Source of the DNA: Natrialbaceae archaeon AArc-T1-2 | GTDB lineage: Archaea > Halobacteriota > Halobacteria > Halobacteriales > Natrialbaceae | Direction: 5' to 3' | Assembly (NCBI RefSeq): GCF_030273315.1 | Contig: NZ_CP127175.1 | Location: 62,001-126,000 of the forward strand | DNA: 64,000 nucleotides | Shown here: positions 61,291-64,000 of the stretch, piece after piece | Layout: each line of letters begins with the position of its first letter | Position numbering within the stretch: position 1 is the first letter of the stretch | Program-made: the position numbers and the translations under genes | Notes under the pieces: generated by a model | Told to the model about the DNA's origin: nothing | The model's input: only the letters and a program-made list of their open reading frames with translations | Database searches by the model: none

Positions 61291-62110
61291 ATTCAGTACT
61301 TCACAAAGCCGCTTACTTAGTTAGGACGTCTGCTTGCTGTGAATGTGCCTAGCAGCATCAAGCAGACAGTAAAATCCAAAGGGCCAACTCCTTGATTTTC
61401 TCGTCACCGTTCTCTCCGAGGTCAAGCGTAAACGCGCCGGTGAGAACGGTGAAATCAACCCAGAGAGCATTTTCGAAGTCGTCGTTGAGCTCCACCTGCG
61501 GCCCTACTACGGTGACGAAGACGAGACTGATGGCCTCTACTACACGAGGCCAAAGCAGGACCGACTGCGTTCCATGCTTACGTCACACTCTACACCCGCG
61601 TGAAAAACAAACACCTTGGCGGTGCGCCGTCTCACCGACGGCGACACCGCCAGCGATATCCTCGCCGAGTTCCTTGAGCTGCCAACAACTTCGACTTCGA
61701 TGTTAAAACGGTCTGTCTCGACAGCGGATTCTACGGCGGCAAGTATCTCGCGTTGCTTCGGCACACAATTTCGCGTACATCGTTCCGACGATTAAGTGGG
61801 GCAGCAAGATCAAGAACGAACTCGGTGCCGGCTGGAGTCGTAAGACCACTCACGGTTTCACGACGTCCTACGGCGAGCACAAGTGGACCATCGACTTTCC
61901 AGTTATGATCAACTGTACCTACAAGAACGATCGATACGGTGAGCACAGGGTGGCGCGTCAACGGCGTAGCCGTGACGCACCGTTCATCCATGAACCTCGA
62001 CAGGCTCGATCCCATTACAGCGGTGGTGCAGAACAGTTCTAATAGCGTGATCGTTGAGCAGCGACATCGTTTCCTCGATGGTGATTGGCGAGCGCAACGG
62101 CAACCCTGAG
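61291..62110 (+). pseudogene. Decayed ISH3-type element
   Basis: Starts with TCAGTACTTCACAAAGCCGC, the same left end as the ISH3-type copy at 62623/63568. The transposase reads in pieces (ELHLRPYYGDEDETDGLYY, LAVRRLTDGDTASDILAEFL) with a large internal deletion after EVVV, and frameshifts. It retains the hairpin near the start codon. Confidence 0.7.
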
Positions 62111-62149
62111 GCAAAAGATGAGGAAGACGTGCGATTTGACTCTGACTCG

Positions 62150-62622
62150 GCCTCAGACCCGTGAGGCTCCGAGGTCGAGGTCCTTGCAGACGCCGATTGC
62201 CGTTTCAACACGTGATCGCTGTGAATACGTTTCGTCGAGCTGACGCTGTCAAAGACGGACTGTATCACTATGCTCTTTGATTCGATCTTCAACCCGGTAT
62301 TCGATATCTAGCGGATCATCAGTACTCCGTGGATTGTATGGTGCCAGTTCAGCATGTCAAACTCTGAGTCTCCAACCATCCATCGTGGAGTTTCAACGGC
62401 GAGCGCGTCACGCGTGACGCGCATCGCCGTCTCCTGATCGACCTTCTTCCCGGGCGTGAACGCTGCTGCAATCGGAATGTTGTTTGCTGCGGTCACTACA
62501 CAGCACCCATAGCCGTAATAGAAGTCATCGTCAGTGTGATCGTAGTTCCACTGAGCGTCTTCATCACGCTGACTAACCGGAATATCAGTTCCATCGATTC
62601 GAAAGAGTTTGCCGAGCGGGAC
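62150..62622 (-). pseudogene. IS5-type transposase remnant, cut by the ISH3-type element
   Basis: Minus strand: LGKLFRIDGTDIPVSQRDED, AQWNYDHTDDDFYYGYGCCV, VDQETAMRVTRDALAVETPR, WMVGDSEFDMLNWHH, then frameshifts. Related to the broken gene at 51985-52820. The 5' side ends at the ISH3-type left end. Confidence 0.65.
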
Positions 62623-62631
62623 TCAGTACTT

Positions 62632-63575
62632 CACAAAGCTGCTTTGTTGAATAGCTGCTGAACGATGGTTAGAGTGGCTCACAGAGCTTTTCTATGTTGA
62701 TGATGGCGAACATGAGGACAATTTCACGGAACTGTCGATACCAGCCCAGCGCTCGCACGGCATCGCCGAGCGAGCGCTTCGTTGTCGAGTACGACGTTTC
62801 GGCCATCCAGCGCTGAGCGTAGCCTTTTGTCCGGATAAGCGTGTTGTTCCCTGTCGTGAGTGGTTTCGATCCACGCTGTAAGATCAGTGGTTCGACACCG
62901 AGGGCGTAGAACTCGTATTTGGTGTGCCAGTTGTGGAAGGCTTTGTCAGCAGCGACGGAAAGCAGGTCGTCCGCGTTCCGGCGGACGACCTGCGGCCCTG
63001 TCTTCGTATCGTGTTTCCACCGGGCTGAGATATGAACGTCAAGAACTGCAAGAGACTCTACATCGGTTAATGTGGTCACTTTCAGCGTCTGCACGCTATT
63101 CCCGGATCGCTGACGGTAATACGATGATGCAGCGTGTCGGTCGAAGAACGTACTGTCGAGAGCGACGTGTCCAGACTGCGGGTGTTGCTGCGCTGAAACG
63201 CGCAGCAACGCCCGCCACACCCACATTTTCAGCCGATCGAACGACTTGTAGATCGTGCTGTAATCCGGCAACTCGTCCTGATCGAGGCCAAGTACGTCAC
63301 GAACCTCAGACATGTACTTCAGCCGGTTCGGCGTTTCACGGTAGCTATGGCCCTCTTCGAGCCGAAAACAGTGCAAAACGACATGTACCCAGCGGGCGAA
63401 CCCGCCGCTGGCGGGCTCGCCCGCGTGCTTCCCCAACGCTTGTTTGGCTAGGTCTCGACACTGCTCAACGAAGTCGAGGATATCGATTTCCATACCAACC
63501 TCGATTTCCTCGACTTCATCCTTCTAACCCGTGATATCAGCTGATTAGATCGCTCTTCAACAGAGCACACAAAGC
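62632..63575 (-). mobile_element. Intact IS5-type element with 8-bp duplication
   Basis: Spans 62640-63567 (928 bp). Imperfect 16-bp inverted ends TGCTTTGTTGAATAGC and TGCTCTGTTGAAGAGC. The target CACAAAGC is duplicated at 62632-62639 and 63568-63575. Confidence 0.88.
62669..63493 (-). CDS. IS5 family transposase
   Basis: 274 residues, intact (MEIDILDFVEQCRDLAKQAL). DDE residues: Asp in VALDSTFFDRH, Asp in LSVAADKAFHNW, Glu in RWMAETSYSTTKRSLG. Two internal hairpins of 13-14 bp (62966-62997 and 63400-63432) fall in the coding sequence, encoding NADDL/QVVRR and GEPASGGF. The element is complete and probably active. It interrupts an ISH3-type left end. Confidence 0.9.
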   Translation of the reverse strand: MEIDILDFVEQCRDLAKQALGKHAGEPASGGFARWVHVVLHCFRLEEGHSYRETPNRLKYMSEVRDVLGLDQDELPDYSTIYKSFDRLKMWVWRALLRVSAQQHPQSGHVALDSTFFDRHAASSYYRQRSGNSVQTLKVTTLTDVESLAVLDVHISARWKHDTKTGPQVVRRNADDLLSVAADKAFHNWHTKYEFYALGVEPLILQRGSKPLTTGNNTLIRTKGYAQRWMAETSYSTTKRSLGDAVRALGWYRQFREIVLMFAIINIEKLCEPL

Positions 63576-63589
63576 CGCTTAGTTAGAAC

Positions 63590-63633
63590 GTCTGCTTGCT
63601 GTGAATGTGCCTAGCAAACAGCAGCAAGCAGAC
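63590..63633 (+). promoter_or_regulatory. Hairpin enclosing the ISH3 transposase start codon
   Basis: A 12-bp stem (63590-63601 with 63622-63633) puts the GTG start (63607) in a 20-nt loop. The remnant at 40282-40324 keeps the stem with a T-A to C-G exchange, a compensatory change. The stem could limit translation of transposase. Confidence 0.5.
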
Positions 63634-64000
63634 AGTGAAATCCACGAGGACCAGCTCCTTAACTTTCTCGTCAACGTTCTCACCGGCGCATTTACCCTGA
63701 ACCTCGGAGAGAACGCTGAAATCGACCCAGAGGACATTTTCGAGGTCCTCGTCGGCGCGACCGCCGACGGGACCTCGATCTCTTCACTCTGCGAGAAGAG
63801 CGAAGACGCCCCCTCGGCGAACGACGTTCTCTATCACCTACGCACCAAGTTCGACCTCGAAACTGTCGAATCAACTGGGAACACGCTTCTCCAGCAAGAT
63901 GTCCTCGAAACGCTCCCCCAGCAGGTGGAGGTCGTCGCGGACCTCCACCTGCGGCCCTACTACGGTGATGAAGACGAGACTGACGGCCTCTACTACAGCG
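63607..64000 (+). CDS. ISH3 family transposase, partial
   Basis: From GTG 63607 an open frame reads QQQADSEIHEDQLLNFLVNV, GENAEIDPEDIFEVLVGATA and ADLHLRPYYGDEDETDGLYY to the window end. The last segment holds the first catalytic Asp. ISH3 transposases have about 385-400 residues; about 131 codons are visible. No disruption is seen in this part. The 5' hairpin suggests translation control. Confidence 0.85.
   Translation, partial: MPSKQQQADSEIHEDQLLNFLVNVLTGAFTLNLGENAEIDPEDIFEVLVGATADGTSISSLCEKSEDAPSANDVLYHLRTKFDLETVESTGNTLLQQDVLETLPQQVEVVADLHLRPYYGDEDETDGLYYS

Larger units (their letters stand above)
62623..64000 (+). mobile_element. ISH3-type element, interrupted and cut by the window end
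   Basis: Left end TCAGTACTTCACAAAGC at 62623 continues after the IS5-type insertion as CACAAAGCCGCTTAG at 63568, matching the uninterrupted left end at 61294. The transposase starts at 63607 and runs past 64000. Confidence 0.75.

Noticed and set aside
62966-62997. 13-bp stem hairpin in the intact IS5-type transposase
   Set aside because: Listed in the gene entry, but the gene is complete and the encoded residues look like ordinary family sequence; no direct repeat was found.

Overview
The window is from a halophilic archaeon (class Halobacteria, most like the Natrialba/Natrinema/Haloterrigena group). The signs are high-GC, strongly acidic proteins, haloarchaeal IS families (ISH6, ISH3, IS6-, IS5-, IS630- and IS200/IS605-type elements), a PGF-CTERM surface protein, GlmU/GlmS of archaeal type, and BRE/TATA promoters close to start codons, as expected for leaderless transcripts. 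Species cannot be fixed from the sequence alone. No rRNA, tRNA or CRISPR array was found.

Layout. 1-22.9 kb is mostly chromosomal in character: a SWIM zinc-finger protein cut by the window edge, a three-gene ABC exporter operon, a coupled glmU-like/glmS pair for UDP-GlcNAc synthesis, a DUF1616 membrane protein, then a MoxR/DUF58/DUF4129/DUF4350 cell-surface module in two converging operons, and two surface proteins with C-terminal sorting-type tails. A complete IS200/IS605 element at 2.3-4.2 kb splits what was apparently one gene. 22.9-26 kb is an IS scrapyard holding one intact ISH6 (8-bp target duplication) and an orphan tnpB right end. 26.3-40.2 kb is a catabolic block: an IclR regulator divergent from the phenylacetyl-CoA epoxidase genes paaA-paaD-paaB-paaC plus a separate zinc-ribbon ORF, then an aldehyde dehydrogenase, three enoyl-CoA hydratases, a sodium:solute symporter with its small partner, a cupin, an acyl-CoA ligase, a UspA protein and a metallo-hydrolase. 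Together they look like uptake, CoA activation, epoxidation and beta-oxidation of phenylacetate or a related acid.

40.2-48 kb is a mobile or plasmid-like segment: a TnpB-only element, a tyrosine recombinase, a ParA plus small acidic partner with palindromes at the promoter, and IS630- and IS6-type insertions. 48-61.3 kb carries a thiolase/DUF35 pair, a UspA protein, an SDR, an AT-rich MFS transporter next to a HisD-family dehydrogenase that resembles sulfopropanediol dehydrogenase more than biosynthetic HisD, an acetyl-CoA-synthetase-like ligase, and an AT-rich amidohydrolase/Rieske pair, separated by decayed IS copies. 61.3-64 kb is nested IS elements: an ISH3-type element inserted in an older IS5 remnant and itself interrupted by an intact IS5-type element.

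The most unusual signal is a set of short (about 46-58 bp) twin-hairpin sequences found inside coding or IS sequence: in-frame in the acetyl-CoA-synthetase-like gene and in tnpB, with a direct repeat inside an IS6 transposase, and between tnpA and tnpB. Two share recognisable flanking sequence. They look like palindromic elements able to insert into genes, comparable in concept to Rickettsia palindromic elements. Other items worth a look are the orphan tnpB right end (possible stand-alone guide RNA), covariation in a hairpin that encloses the ISH3 transposase start codon, the split paaD, and the HisD-like/MFS pair.
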